Origin: Caulobacter sp. NIBR1757
GTDB taxonomy: Bacteria; Pseudomonadota; Alphaproteobacteria; Caulobacterales; Caulobacteraceae
Length of the DNA: 64,000 bases
NCBI RefSeq assembly: GCF_027912495.1
Contig: NZ_CP115463.1
Location: forward strand, 2,379,501-2,443,500
Direction of reading: 5' to 3'
Under the pieces are notes generated by a model. That model was not told the DNA's origin. It made no database searches and was given only the letters and a program-made list of their open reading frames with translations. The first letter of the stretch is position 1; every line of letters begins with the position of its first letter. The translations under genes were made by a program, and so were the position numbers. Shown here piece by piece: positions 56,215-64,000 of the stretch.

Positions 56215-57330
56215 ATGGCCAAGGCCAAGAGAAAACTGCTTCCGAAGGACTTCGACGTCATGCTCAAGGCGGGCGACCTCGCGGCGCTGAGGGCGGTGTT
56301 CGACGTCTGCGACCTTGAGGCCCGCGGTGGCTACAGCAAGCATACGACGTTGTCGTTTCTCGACTGCCCGGACGACCTTGGTCGCTGGCTGGTCGGTCAA
56401 GGCGCCGATATCGAGGCGCGGGACAGCTACCAGCGCACCGCTCTGCACGCCCGCGCGGCCAGCCGAAGGGGCGAGATCGGCCTCCTCCTGGAACTAGGCG
56501 CCGACATCCACGCCGTGGACTATCAAGGCGATACGCCGCTCCATTGCGCCGCACAGTTCGCCAATCTCGATGCCGTCCGCCGCCTGATCGACCAGGGCGC
56601 CCGCACTGACGCCCTGAACGTCATGAAGCTGACCCCGCTTGAGGCCGCGCTTCAGCGATGCAGCAACATCGACATCCCGGCCATGGCCGATATCGCGGCG
56701 CTCCTGCTCCCGGCTGATCCTCAACCGGCCAAGGGATTGGGCGCCCTGATCAAGGGCGTCTTCCGGCGCACCGAGAGCCGCGCTTCCGTCACGCCCCGGA
56801 TGCGCGAACTCGTCCAACGCATCGGGGAGACCTTCGAGTTTCACCGCCAGGGCTTCAACCCCGACTCCGTCGACGCCACCAGCGCCGCGCTAGACCGGCT
56901 GTACCAGCTGTTCGGCGTGACCCCGGTCCCTCGCCGGATCATGCACGACGGCCGAACGCCCATCGTCGCGCGCTCGAAGCGTTGGGAGGACCAGCATCAG
57001 GAGCTCTGGGACACGCTGGTTCCCTCGGGCGGAGCCGCCTCGACGGTTCAGGGCGAGGTCATCCGCATCACCGGCCGCGTCGCCAACGAGATCGAGGGCA
57101 ACGGCGGCGGCAACTGGGACGCCGACTACCGCAAGATGACCAGAGCTCTTCTGACGCACCTGGCGTCGGGGGCGTCCCTGCCGCCGGAGGACCTGGACCG
57201 TGCGGCGAAGCTCGTCGCCGAGGTCCGAACCCGCGACGGGGCCGCCGCGGACCTGTGCCAACTGGCCGTGCAGTGGGTGGCGCTGAACCCCGCCCCCATG
57301 CCCCTTGACCCGCCTGACTACCGCCGGTGA
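56215..57330 (+). CDS. Ankyrin-repeat protein
   Basis: 371 residues. Four ankyrin repeats occupy about 15-170 (TALHARAASRRGEIGLLLELGAD, TPLHCAAQFANLDAVRRLID, LTPLEAALQRC). The remaining half (about 190-371) is an unrecognised, mostly helical domain with GRTPIVARSKRWEDQHQELW and many acidic residues. Probably cytosolic, a protein-protein adaptor. Not obviously in an operon; its stop is 35 bp before the tRNA-His terminator. Confidence 0.85.
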   Translation: MAKAKRKLLPKDFDVMLKAGDLAALRAVFDVCDLEARGGYSKHTTLSFLDCPDDLGRWLVGQGADIEARDSYQRTALHARAASRRGEIGLLLELGADIHAVDYQGDTPLHCAAQFANLDAVRRLIDQGARTDALNVMKLTPLEAALQRCSNIDIPAMADIAALLLPADPQPAKGLGALIKGVFRRTESRASVTPRMRELVQRIGETFEFHRQGFNPDSVDATSAALDRLYQLFGVTPVPRRIMHDGRTPIVARSKRWEDQHQELWDTLVPSGGAASTVQGEVIRITGRVANEIEGNGGGNWDADYRKMTRALLTHLASGASLPPEDLDRAAKLVAEVRTRDGAAADLCQLAVQWVALNPAPMPLDPPDYRR

Positions 57331-57367
57331 GCGGGTGACCGCCGGCAGGACGCCGTCCTGAAATGCA

Positions 57368-57398
57368 AACGGGCCGGACGCTTGCGCGCCGGCCCGTT
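57368..57398 (-). terminator. Terminator of tRNA-His
   Basis: Stem AACGGGCCGG / CCGGCCCGTT with an 11-base loop, 10 bp downstream of the tRNA on the minus strand, followed by a short broken T-run. Confidence 0.75.
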
Positions 57399-57408
57399 GG
57401 AGCTCCGA

Positions 57409-57485
57409 TGGTACCACCTCTCGGGTTCGAACCGAGGACCTCTAGATCCACAATCTAGCGCTCTAACCAGCTGAGCTAAGGCGGC
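57409..57485 (-). tRNA. tRNA-His (GTG)
   Basis: 77 bases including an encoded CCA. Acceptor GCCGCCT pairs with AGGTGGT (two G-U pairs); D-arm, anticodon loop TTGTGGA with GTG, and T-loop TTCGAAC are normal. The base before the first acceptor residue is T, not G, and the discriminator is A73. This is the alphaproteobacterial form of tRNA-His that lacks the otherwise nearly universal G-1. Confidence 0.97.
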
Positions 57486-57575
57486 ATGCCATCGAAGAGG
57501 CGTTCGTTTAGTCGCTTCGGGCGAATCGATCAAGGCACACTTGCGCGAACCGGGTTCCGCCCGCAGGCTGGGGCC

Positions 57576-58460
57576 ATGACCGCCATCCGAACCCGCCAGA
57601 TCGAGGCCAACGGCCTGACCTTCACCATCGACGAATGCGGCGAAGGCGACAACGTCGCCCTCTGCCTGCACGGCTTCCCCGAAAGCCGCTTCTCCTGGCG
57701 CTTCCAGATGCCCCTGCTGGCGAAGCTGGGCTGGCGGGTCGTCGCCCCCGACCTGCGCGGTTACGGCGACAGCAGCAGGCCGGCCGGCAAGGCCGCCTAC
57801 CGACTGCCGCATCTGCTGGACGACGTGGAAGCCCTCTACGACGCCCTGGGCGCGAAGAAGCGCCTGCTGGTCGCCCACGACTGGGGGGCGCTGATCGCCT
57901 GGGCCTTCGCCATCGAGCGGCGGCGGCCCCTCGACGGACTGGTGATCATGAACGTGCCGCACCCGGTGGTCTTCCAGGAGGTCTACAGGTCCAGCCCCGC
58001 CCAGCGGAAGAAGTCCTGGTACGCCGTCTTCTTCCAGCTGCCCTGGCTGCCCGAATGGGCCCTGACCCGAAACGGCGCCAAGGCCATCGGCCAGGCCTTC
58101 TCCGGCATGGCCATCGACAAGAGCCGCTTCCCCGAAGAGGTGCTGGCCCACTACCGCGCCAACGCCCTGAAGCCGGGCGCCATGACGGCGATGATCAACT
58201 ACTACCGGGCCAACACCAGCGAACTGAACCGCTGGACCCGGGCCAGCTGTCCGGTCATCGAGACCCCGACCCTGATGGTCTGGGGCGAGGAGGACGCCGC
58301 CCTCGGCCTGGAGCTCACCGAAGGCTACGAGGGCCTGGTCAGCGACCTGACCCTCAATCGCCTGCCCGGCGTCTCCCACTGGGTGCAGCAGGAAGCGCCC
58401 GAGGCCGTGAACGAACGCCTGGAGGCCTGGCTGAAGGCCAGGAACCTGGCCCTGGCCTGA
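57576..58460 (+). CDS. Alpha/beta hydrolase, epoxide-hydrolase-like
   Basis: 294 residues. HGFPESRFSWR (oxyanion HGxP), the nucleophile elbow with Asp in VAHDWGALIAW (Asp, not Ser, as in epoxide hydrolases and haloalkane dehalogenases), a cap domain (about 130-210), and the catalytic His in PGVSHWVQQEAP. The lid pattern RYxxW-like is partly present (HYRANALKPGAM). The ATG sits close to the tRNA-His on the other strand. Followed by the third copy of the intergenic repeat family. Confidence 0.88.
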   Translation: MTAIRTRQIEANGLTFTIDECGEGDNVALCLHGFPESRFSWRFQMPLLAKLGWRVVAPDLRGYGDSSRPAGKAAYRLPHLLDDVEALYDALGAKKRLLVAHDWGALIAWAFAIERRRPLDGLVIMNVPHPVVFQEVYRSSPAQRKKSWYAVFFQLPWLPEWALTRNGAKAIGQAFSGMAIDKSRFPEEVLAHYRANALKPGAMTAMINYYRANTSELNRWTRASCPVIETPTLMVWGEEDAALGLELTEGYEGLVSDLTLNRLPGVSHWVQQEAPEAVNERLEAWLKARNLALA

Positions 58461-58467
58461 GCGAATA

Positions 58468-58746
58468 TGAATATGTCTAGACATATTGCGGCGGATGATG
58501 GCGCCTGAACGGCCGCATTCCGCCGCCTGACGGCTTTTCGCCAGCGCGTCAGACCCACCTTGTCGCAAGCCGCTCCCCCGGTCGCCCTACCATCGGCCCA
58601 CCTAAGCCCCACCCTCGCCCCTCCCGCCCGCCGCCGGCGCCCCCCGTTCAACCCCTTGCGCCGTCGGACAAGGGTCGCCGGCTGGTGGCGGAATCGGCGG
58701 TTGCGAAGCCCGGGTGGGGTATAATGATCCTGCCGCTTCGATAGCC
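58468..58746. repeat. Intergenic repeat family, copy 3 of 3
   Basis: Begins eight bases after the hydrolase stop. The palindromic core AATATGTCTAGACATATT is at 58470-58487; TATAATG at 58720; GCCGCTTCGATAG at 58732-58744. Interior is C-rich (CGCCCTACCATCGGCCCACC) and only weakly like the other two copies. The tonB terminator follows 35 bp further on. The 374-bp gap holds no gene. Confidence 0.72.
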
Positions 58747-58780
58747 GCCTGCCCTCTGATCGGACCAGGGCCAATAGCAA

Positions 58781-58808
58781 AAGGCCCCGGAGTTTCCTCC
58801 AGGGCCTT
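58781..58808 (-). terminator. Terminator of the exbB-exbD-tonB operon
   Basis: AAGGCCCTGGA / TCCGGGGCCTT stem with one mismatch and a GGAAAC loop, followed on the minus strand by TTTTGC; 26 bp after the tonB stop. Confidence 0.85.
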
Positions 58809-58834
58809 CGCTTTGTCGCCGGTAAGGGCTGTCT

Positions 58835-59554
58835 TTACTCGGGAGCCGTGAAGGCCAGCGGGATCTTGACACTGGCGCCGCCGACAGGCTGTCCGTCCGC
58901 GGTTTGAGGCCGCATCTTGAACTGCTTGCTGAGGCGGATCGCGGCGTCCCCGAAGCCGTAGTCGGTCGGGTTTTCCGAGATCACCGAGCAGCCGCTGACC
59001 GTACCGTCGGCGTTGACGGTGCAGGACAGGGTGACCTTGCCACTGACGTTCTGGCGCAGAGCCCGATCCGGATAGGCCCGGTTCACGGCGTCGCCGCTCG
59101 GCTTGCGCACCCAGTCCGGCCTGGTGATCACCGGGTTCCGGGGCGGCGCCGGCGGAGCCGGCGGAGCCAGGATCGGCGGAGCCGGCGGCTGGACTTCCCG
59201 CTTCTCGACAGGCGGAGCCTGCAGGATCGGCGGCGGCGGGATGTTATCCGGCACGGCGACCGGCGGACGCGGCTGCAGCTTGGCCGGCGGCGGAGGCTTA
59301 TCCGTCGGAGGCGGCGGCGGCGGCGGCGGCGGAGGCGGCGGCGGCGGCTTGATCAGCTGGGTGTCCAGCTTCTCGTCCTCGAAGATCCGCTCCTTGATGG
59401 TGAAGCGCATCGTGTAGAGGTAGTAGCCGATGATCGCATGGATCAGCAGCACAAAGCCGAGAGCGACGATCCACGCTACCGGACTCGTCTTCTGCTTGGG
59501 AGCATCAAACGGGTTGTGGAGCGGGTGGGTGATATCGACGGTCTGATCTGTCAT
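58835..59554 (-). CDS. tonB: Energy transducer TonB
   Basis: 239 residues: N-terminal membrane helix (VAWIVALGFVLLIHAIIGYYL), a very long proline spacer beginning with about 13 consecutive Pro (residues about 71-83) and continuing with PPA/APP repeats to about 145, then the C-terminal TonB domain ([40 protein letters not shown]). Last gene of the exbB-exbD-tonB operon with a terminator. Shares the same C-terminal pattern as the solitary TonB at 28957. Confidence 0.95.
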   Translation of the reverse strand: MTDQTVDITHPLHNPFDAPKQKTSPVAWIVALGFVLLIHAIIGYYLYTMRFTIKERIFEDEKLDTQLIKPPPPPPPPPPPPPPTDKPPPPAKLQPRPPVAVPDNIPPPPILQAPPVEKREVQPPAPPILAPPAPPAPPRNPVITRPDWVRKPSGDAVNRAYPDRALRQNVSGKVTLSCTVNADGTVSGCSVISENPTDYGFGDAAIRLSKQFKMRPQTADGQPVGGASVKIPLAFTAPE

Positions 59555-59559
59555 GGGCG

Positions 59560-60009
59560 TTACTGACCCTCGGCCCGGCTGTCATCCTGACCGATCAGAG
59601 CAACGCTGTAGAAGTAGTTATCCTGCAGCGCGTTCAACACGGTCATGAAGGTTCCGTACCGGACCTCTTTGTCAGCCCGGATGAAGATCCGCTCTTTCGA
59701 GGGGTCCCGCGTCCCGATCTGCTTCTTGAGGTCGTCGCCAATGGAGGCCAGGTCGGTGGGGAAGTCCCCGATGTACAGGGCCCCACCTTTCTGGATCGAG
59801 ATATAGACCGGCTTAGGCGGGTTCGGCCTGGGCTTCGCCACCGCTTTGGGCAGCTTCAGCTCGACCGACACGCTGGCGAGAGGCGCAGCCACCATGAAGA
59901 TGATCAGAAGGACCAGCATGACGTCCACGAAGGGCGTAACGTTGATCTCGCTGTTCTGTTCGACCTGGTACCTGCCGCCGCCGCCGGAGCCTGCGAGTTT
60001 GGCGGCCAT
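59560..60009 (-). CDS. exbD: Biopolymer transport protein ExbD
   Basis: 149-residue single-pass protein of the proton channel that powers TonB. The membrane helix with the essential Asp (INVTPFVDVMLVLLIIFMV) follows a short cytosolic N-terminus; the periplasmic part has SVELKLPKAVAKP and the ExbD/TolR fold. Start lies 5 bp from the exbB stop and stop 5 bp from tonB. Confidence 0.95.
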   Translation of the reverse strand: MAAKLAGSGGGGRYQVEQNSEINVTPFVDVMLVLLIIFMVAAPLASVSVELKLPKAVAKPRPNPPKPVYISIQKGGALYIGDFPTDLASIGDDLKKQIGTRDPSKERIFIRADKEVRYGTFMTVLNALQDNYFYSVALIGQDDSRAEGQ

Positions 60010-60014
60010 CTGCG

Positions 60015-60911
60015 TTAGGCCCCCTTGTCGAGCTGCCGGGAAATGGCGTTCATCAGTTCAGCGGTGAAACCATCGGTGCGGACCCCAAAGCCCGAGATGC
60101 GGGTCTGGAAGTAGTTGTAGAAGATAACCGCGGGGATGGCGGCGAACAGACCGATACCGGTGGCCAGGAGGGCCTCGGCGATACCCGGCGCGACGACGGC
60201 CAGGTTGGTCGTGTTGGTGTTCGCGATACCGATGAAGGAGTTCATGATCCCGTACACCGTACCGAACAGACCGATGAACGGACCCGACGAACCGACCGAG
60301 GCCAGGAAGGTCATGCCGCCCGAAAGGCGCTTGGAGAGGGTGGACTGAACAGCGCCGACGGCCGTTTGGGCGCGGGCGATGGTCGATTCACGGTGCTCGC
60401 CGCCGACCTGCAGGCCCGCCTGGCGGGACAGCTCGACTTCGGAGGCGGCCGCGGCGGCCATGTCGGCCAGCGGGTTGCCTTCGAACTCTTCGGAGATGGC
60501 GATACGGCCCATGTCGTTGATCGACTTGGCGCCGCGGAAAGCTTCGACGAAGCGGTCCGACTTGCGGTTCAGCGAGCCGAACTCGATGAGCTTGGTGATC
60601 AGCAGGACCCAGCTGAAGATCGAGGCCAGGATCAGGCCGATCATGACGACCTTAACGATCAGTTCCGCGTCGAGGAACATGGTGATCGGGGTCAGTTTGC
60701 CGCCATGGCTGTCGATGGTCGGCGGGGCCTTTCCTTCTTCGGCCGGCGCGGGGGCATCCGCGGCGGGGGTCGCCGGAGCAGCAGCGGCCGGAGCGGCGGC
60801 GGCGTCGGCAGTGGGAGCCGCGGCTTCCTGAGCGAAAGCGGGGGCGCTCGCCATCAGCGCCAGAGCGCCGATCATAGCGATGAGGGGGGTCTTTCGTTTG
60901 TTGTCGAGCAT
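60015..60911 (-). CDS. exbB: Biopolymer transport protein ExbB (MotA/TolQ/ExbB family)
   Basis: 298 residues with an unusual N-terminal extension: a signal-peptide-like start (LIAMIGALALMASAPAFA) and an Ala/Pro-rich periplasmic linker (about 28-75), then three membrane helices with the conserved channel signatures (LASVGSSGPFIGLFGTVYGI, GIAEALLATGIGLFAAIPA). First gene of the operon. Forms the pentameric ExbB ring around ExbD. Confidence 0.95.
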   Translation of the reverse strand: MLDNKRKTPLIAMIGALALMASAPAFAQEAAAPTADAAAAPAAAAPATPAADAPAPAEEGKAPPTIDSHGGKLTPITMFLDAELIVKVVMIGLILASIFSWVLLITKLIEFGSLNRKSDRFVEAFRGAKSINDMGRIAISEEFEGNPLADMAAAAASEVELSRQAGLQVGGEHRESTIARAQTAVGAVQSTLSKRLSGGMTFLASVGSSGPFIGLFGTVYGIMNSFIGIANTNTTNLAVVAPGIAEALLATGIGLFAAIPAVIFYNYFQTRISGFGVRTDGFTAELMNAISRQLDKGA

Positions 60912-61242
60912 CTTTCGCCAGTTCCTGCTTGGTCTAGCACTTATTGGACCGAAGGGTCGTCGCGCGGAAGCGTCTCTACCCTAGACTAATTGTTGCCCGC
61001 GCGCGATCCGGAATGGACCACGAACGAGACGCTTTCGCTGCGCCCGACCCAATCCGCCTGTCGCTGTTTGTGCAAACCAGCGAAGACGTTTTGAAGGCGC
61101 ATAAATCACGTGCGGTCGGAAACCCCACGCGATCTCCACCAAGTTAGACTTGGCGCAGTGGCCCTTTGGCAACCCCTTTCTGTATCGTCAAGGGGCCAGT
61201 GCAACATGAATGTTCTGCGACACCCATCGTTCCACGGGCTTA

Positions 61243-61323
61243 TGTTGCGTTGCAGCACGCGGAATGCCTCATCGTTCGAAGAAATTTCCCTTTGCGGGGG
61301 AAAGCACATGCTGCACTGCAACA
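61243..61323. promoter_or_regulatory. Pair of facing TGCTGCA-N2-GCAACA-like motifs in the exbB upstream region
   Basis: TGTTGCGTTGCAGCA (61243-61257) and TGCTGCACTGCAACA (61309-61323) are reverse complements apart from two bases and lie about 66 bp apart around a TTTCCC-GGGAAA hairpin. The half sites recall the TGC-rich operators of PhaR regulators. This region (60912-61434, 523 bp) has no gene I can support and is less GC-rich than its surroundings; the exbB promoter should lie in its left part. Confidence 0.3.
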
Positions 61324-61434
61324 AATCGGCGGAACGACGTTTGTCGATTGAGTGGATTTTTGGACGGTTCGCGCGGCGGGCGAAGCATATCAACCGCTAC
61401 AGATCTGGAGGGTTCGCCGAGGGACTTGGGGGAG

Positions 61435-61510
61435 TGGTGCCTGAGGGCGGATTCGAACCACCGACACGCGGATTTTCAATCCGCTGCTCTACCAACTGAG
61501 CTACTCAGGC
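61435..61510 (-). tRNA. tRNA-Phe (GAA)
   Basis: 76 bases including encoded CCA. Acceptor GCCTGAG / CTCAGGC, D-loop AGTTGGTAGAG, anticodon loop TTGAAAA with GAA, T-loop TTCGAAT, all arms fully paired. Followed by yacG on the same strand upstream (83 bp). Confidence 0.98.
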
Positions 61511-61592
61511 CTATGCCCTGGAAAGGCCCCGCCTCGCGGGAGACGGGTCTATAAAAGAGGGACTCGCGCAAGTCCAGCAGGGTTTTGAGAGA

Positions 61593-61760
61593 TTATTCGT
61601 CACCCTCGCCGTCATCGGCGGGCGGGTCGTCGTCCAGACCGGGGATGACATAGGTCCCCGACAGCCAGCGATGCAGGTCCACATCGGCGCAGCGCTTGGA
61701 GCAGAAGGGCCGGAAGTCGGGTGAGACCGGCTTGGCGCAGATCGGGCAGCCATTGCTCAT
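61593..61760 (-). CDS. yacG: DNA gyrase inhibitor YacG (zinc-binding)
   Basis: 55-residue protein beginning MSNGCPICAKPVSPDFRPFC; four zinc ligands C5, C8, C20 and C24 (SKRC). YacG family members bind GyrB and block its activity. Short length matches the family. The ATG overlaps the RNase E/G stop in ATGA, so it is translationally coupled to it. Confidence 0.93.
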   Translation of the reverse strand: MSNGCPICAKPVSPDFRPFCSKRCADVDLHRWLSGTYVIPGLDDDPPADDGEGDE

Positions 61761-62800
61761 GATGCAGTCACTTCAAGACGATCAGTCGGCCATCCAGCCT
61801 GGGGTGAGAGCGTGAATCGCCCGCCGAGCCGCTCGGCCAGGGCCGGCTGCAGGCTCTTGAAGGATTCGGCGACCAGCGGCCCACAGCGCGCCTCCAGCCG
61901 TCCGCCGGGGTCCGCCCTGCCCTCCCGCTCGATCAGCCGCGCCAGCCTCAGCGCGGCGCTCAGGGGGCTGAGGCGACCGCTCTCGTCCAGCAGGCGCTCC
62001 AGCACCGGCTGGCGCCGCCGCGGGATGGTCAGCTCGAGCGTCCCGAACCGGCTGACCGGCCCAATCGCTACCCCAGGGTTGTCGGCGGAAAAGGCCGCAC
62101 GCATGGCGGCCAGAATCGCTGTCCCGTCGTGGCCGCGACCGGCCAGGTCGATGACCACCAGCCCGCCCAGGCCCTTGAGCCGAAGCAGCCGGGCCGCCTG
62201 GGTGATGGCCGCCAGGTTGGCGGCCCGCGACACCCGTTTCGAATCGCCTCCGGTCCGCTCGCCGGTATCGACGTCGATGGCGGTCAGGGCGCGCGTAGGT
62301 TCGATGGCCAGGCTGCCGCCGCCCGGCAGGGCGTGGACGACCGCCAGGGCCTCGTCCTCGGCCTCGTCGGCGACCACCCGGGCCTCATCGCCCATGGTGA
62401 CCATGTCGGCCCTGGAAAGCTGGCGCAGTTCTTCCTCGATGGACGGCGCGGGGTTCAGAAGGCGCGGAGCGCCCTGTCCTTCCCCCAGCAGCCAGGCGTT
62501 GGCCAGCTTGCCGCGCCGGGCCTCACCACGAATCTCCACCTCGACGGACGCCCCGCGCACCGGCTTCTCCGCATCGGTCCGCAGCGGGGCGATCGCCTCC
62601 GCCCCGTCCGGCATATCCAGGAAGACCGAATTGAAGGCCGCCTCGACGCTGCGCACCCGCGCCACGCTACGGGCCCCGACCATCAGGGCCGGCGCATCGC
62701 CGTCCCGCTGGATCAGCAGCCGCTCGGGCCGCCCATCGAGCAGCACCACGCCCCGCGTCTCGCCGACGCCCCGATCGAGAAAGGCTTCCCGCCGGCTCAC
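61757..62800 (-). CDS. Ribonuclease E/G family protein (short form)
   Basis: 347 residues, shorter than RNase G (about 490). Contains a partial RNase E/G core: the S1-like start (VRSVEAAFNSVFLDM), AIDVDTGERTGG with the catalytic Asp-bearing strand, GGLVVIDLAGRGHD and VSRFGTLELTIPRR. GTG start overlapping the Maf stop (GTGA). The C-terminal Zn-link and scaffolding regions are absent. This compact form is normal next to maf and yacG in Caulobacterales. Confidence 0.9.
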   Translation of the reverse strand: MSRREAFLDRGVGETRGVVLLDGRPERLLIQRDGDAPALMVGARSVARVRSVEAAFNSVFLDMPDGAEAIAPLRTDAEKPVRGASVEVEIRGEARRGKLANAWLLGEGQGAPRLLNPAPSIEEELRQLSRADMVTMGDEARVVADEAEDEALAVVHALPGGGSLAIEPTRALTAIDVDTGERTGGDSKRVSRAANLAAITQAARLLRLKGLGGLVVIDLAGRGHDGTAILAAMRAAFSADNPGVAIGPVSRFGTLELTIPRRRQPVLERLLDESGRLSPLSAALRLARLIEREGRADPGGRLEARCGPLVAESFKSLQPALAERLGGRFTLSPQAGWPTDRLEVTAS

Positions 62801-63375
62801 GGCTGTTTCCAGCCGAGGCCGGTGAGCAGCGCCAGGGTTTCATAGAGCGGCAGGCCGACCACGCCGGTGAAACTGCCCTGCAGGTTGGTGACGAAGGCGC
62901 CGGCCCGCTGGTGGATCTTGTAGCCGCCGGCCGCGTCGTCCCAGTCGCGCGAGGCGATGAAGTCGTCAATCTCGGCCTGGGTCAGCCGCTTGAAGGTGAT
63001 GCGGCTCTCGACGATGCGGCTGGCGGTCCGGCCGCCCGGGGCGACCACGGCGACGCCGGTCAGCACCTTGTGGTTGCGCCCCGACAGCAGCTTCAGCATC
63101 CGCCGCGCGTCCGCCTCGCCCTCCGGCTTGCCCAGCACGCGGGTCCCGACCGCGACGATGGTGTCCGCCCCCAGCACGAAGGCGTCCGGATGCCTCGCGG
63201 CCACGGCCGAGGCCTTGCCGGTCGCCAGTCGTTTGACCAGCATGCGCGGCGTCTCGTCCTTGAGGACGGTCTCGTCGATGTCGGCGGGATCGACCAGATC
63301 CGGCGTCACGCCGACCTGGGCCAGAAGCTGCAGGCGGCGGGGGCTGGCGCTGCCCAGCACCAGGCGGCTGGTCAT
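62797..63375 (-). CDS. maf: Maf-like nucleotide pyrophosphatase
   Basis: 192-residue nucleoside-triphosphate pyrophosphatase that removes non-canonical or excess dNTP/NTP. The N-terminal LGSASPRRLQLLAQVG, the Lys-bearing VKRLATGKASAV and the catalytic Asp in VLGADTIVAVG are present, as is the SGRNHKVLTGVAV stretch. Part of an infA-maf-RNase-yacG operon. Confidence 0.95.
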   Translation of the reverse strand: MTSRLVLGSASPRRLQLLAQVGVTPDLVDPADIDETVLKDETPRMLVKRLATGKASAVAARHPDAFVLGADTIVAVGTRVLGKPEGEADARRMLKLLSGRNHKVLTGVAVVAPGGRTASRIVESRITFKRLTQAEIDDFIASRDWDDAAGGYKIHQRAGAFVTNLQGSFTGVVGLPLYETLALLTGLGWKQP

Positions 63376-63379
63376 CGGC

Positions 63380-63598
63380 TTACTTGAAGCGGTAGGTGAT
63401 GCGGCCCTTGGTCAGGTCGTAGGGCGTCATTTCGACCAGGACCTTGTCGCCGGCCAGCACGCGGATACGGTTCTTGCGCATCTTGCCCGCCGTGTGGGCG
63501 ATGATCTCGTGGTTGTTCTCGAGCGTCACGCGGAACGTCGCGTTGGGCAGCAACTCGCTGACGGTGCCCGGAAACTCGAGCAGTTCTTCCTTAGCCAT
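63380..63598 (-). CDS. infA: Translation initiation factor IF-1
   Basis: 72 residues, full family length: [59 protein letters not shown], the S1/OB-fold of IF-1. Four bases separate its stop from the maf start. Binds the ribosomal A-site during initiation. Confidence 0.98.
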   Translation of the reverse strand: MAKEELLEFPGTVSELLPNATFRVTLENNHEIIAHTAGKMRKNRIRVLAGDKVLVEMTPYDLTKGRITYRFK

Positions 63599-63632
63599 TC
63601 GGCCTCTCAGTTAGGTCATTCCGCAAAGCAAC

Positions 63633-63666
63633 ACGGCCCGCGCACCCGATTCGGAGCGCGAGCCGT
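63633..63666 (-). terminator. Hairpin between the phosphatase gene and infA
   Basis: ACGGCTCGCGC / GCGCGGGCCGT stem (one G-U pair) with a 12-base loop, followed on the minus strand by GTTGCTTTG. 48 bp after the phosphatase stop and 34 bp before the infA start; it probably ends the upstream transcript. Confidence 0.6.
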
Positions 63667-63714
63667 CGCTCGGTGGCGGGCCTTATAACGCAAAGCGGGG
63701 GCAAAGGTCGATGG

Positions 63715-64000
63715 CTATCCACCGGCCGTGACAACCCGGCCAAATCGGCGCCGAATCCGTCCGTACAGCTCGTCGCGGACCTGGCGGTAGGCATCGAGGA
63801 CCTGCTCGCGCGAGCCGGTCGCCAGGGTCGGGTCATAGGTCGGCCAGTATTCGATATCGACCGCCCTGCCCCGCGACAGCTCGACCGCCCGGTGCTGCGC
63901 CTCGGCGGTCAGGGAGATGACGACGTCGAAGCTGTCGTCCTCCAGCATGTCGAACGTCTTTGGCATGTGACCCTGAGCCTCGATGCCCAGCTCCTCGAGC
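63715..64000 (-). CDS. Low-molecular-weight protein-tyrosine-phosphatase/arsenate-reductase-like protein, 5' part outside the window
   Basis: The visible 95 residues include HMPKTFDMLEDDSFDVVISL, TYDPTLATGSREQVLDAYRQ (the acid/base Asp region as DPTLATG) and a C-terminal helix. The CX5R phosphate loop would be at the N-terminus beyond the window. Located just upstream of infA, the usual place in this group. Confidence 0.8.
   Translation of the reverse strand, partial: LEELGIEAQGHMPKTFDMLEDDSFDVVISLTAEAQHRAVELSRGRAVDIEYWPTYDPTLATGSREQVLDAYRQVRDELYGRIRRRFGRVVTAGG

Noticed and set aside
58835-59554. Poly-proline codon repeat in tonB as a microsatellite of interest
   Set aside because: Proline-rich spacers are normal in TonB; the run needs no special explanation.
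60944-61147. Short plus-strand frames in the exbB upstream region
   Set aside because: No ribosome-binding site, no recognisable motif and unusual composition; left as non-coding.

Overview
The window is GC-rich, densely coded alphaproteobacterial chromosome, most likely from the order Caulobacterales (Caulobacter/Phenylobacterium-like). Support comes from two DUF2336 proteins, a full CtrA-type box (TTAA-N7-TTAA) ahead of a lytic transglycosylase, a tRNA-His gene with no encoded G-1 and an A73 discriminator (an alphaproteobacterial trait), several TonB systems, and the tRNA-Phe / yacG / RNase E-G / maf / infA / low-molecular-weight phosphatase cluster at the right end. Genus is an inference; no rRNA lies in the window.

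Left third (1-26,100): arfB ribosome rescue factor, a lipoprotein cytochrome c, two tandem SnoaL-like proteins, a Tat-exported TAP-type hydrolase divergent from a 7-TM LytTR regulator, an AceE/transketolase-like enzyme, an ABC exporter pair, an RND efflux pump with its adaptor, a class II aldolase, glycerol kinase, DUF2336, NAD kinase, an Hpt protein, a NUDIX hydrolase, a frameshifted SRPBCC gene, a second DUF2336, a hybrid histidine kinase and a class III CoA-transferase.

Middle (26,100-50,700): a two-gene unit whose main product looks like an undescribed proteasome/HslV-type Ntn hydrolase, a CtrA-box transglycosylase, a solitary TonB, acyl-CoA dehydrogenase with a DAO-type oxidase, a CinA-C protein, a TonB receptor without a visible signal peptide, LysR, a PQQ quinohemoprotein dehydrogenase, an acyltransferase, and a tight seven-gene MoxR operon (DUF4129, DUF4350, MoxR, DUF58, SpoIIM-like, RDD, secreted protein). 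Divergent from it are a GT4 glycosyltransferase and a glycogen-debranching-type glucosidase.

Right part (50,700-64,000) holds the accessory material: a beta-propeller-like repeat protein behind a dyad operator, a glutathione S-transferase with a nearby 42-bp relic copy, and a lower-GC segment with a pentapeptide-repeat/hydrophobic-tail protein set between a truncated and an intact aminoglycoside-phosphotransferase-like gene. An ankyrin protein, tRNA-His, an epoxide-hydrolase-like enzyme, the exbB-exbD-tonB operon and the housekeeping cluster follow.

The most distinctive unexplained signal is a three-copy family of about 270-280 bp intergenic elements (9963-10232, 26144-26425, 58468-58746). 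Each has a TCTAGA-centred palindrome at one end and TATAATG followed by CCGCTTCGATAG at the other. All three lie between convergent genes, in the same orientation, with near-constant length but diverged interiors. Other repeats are a RAYT-type REP palindrome and two long intergenic inverted repeats.
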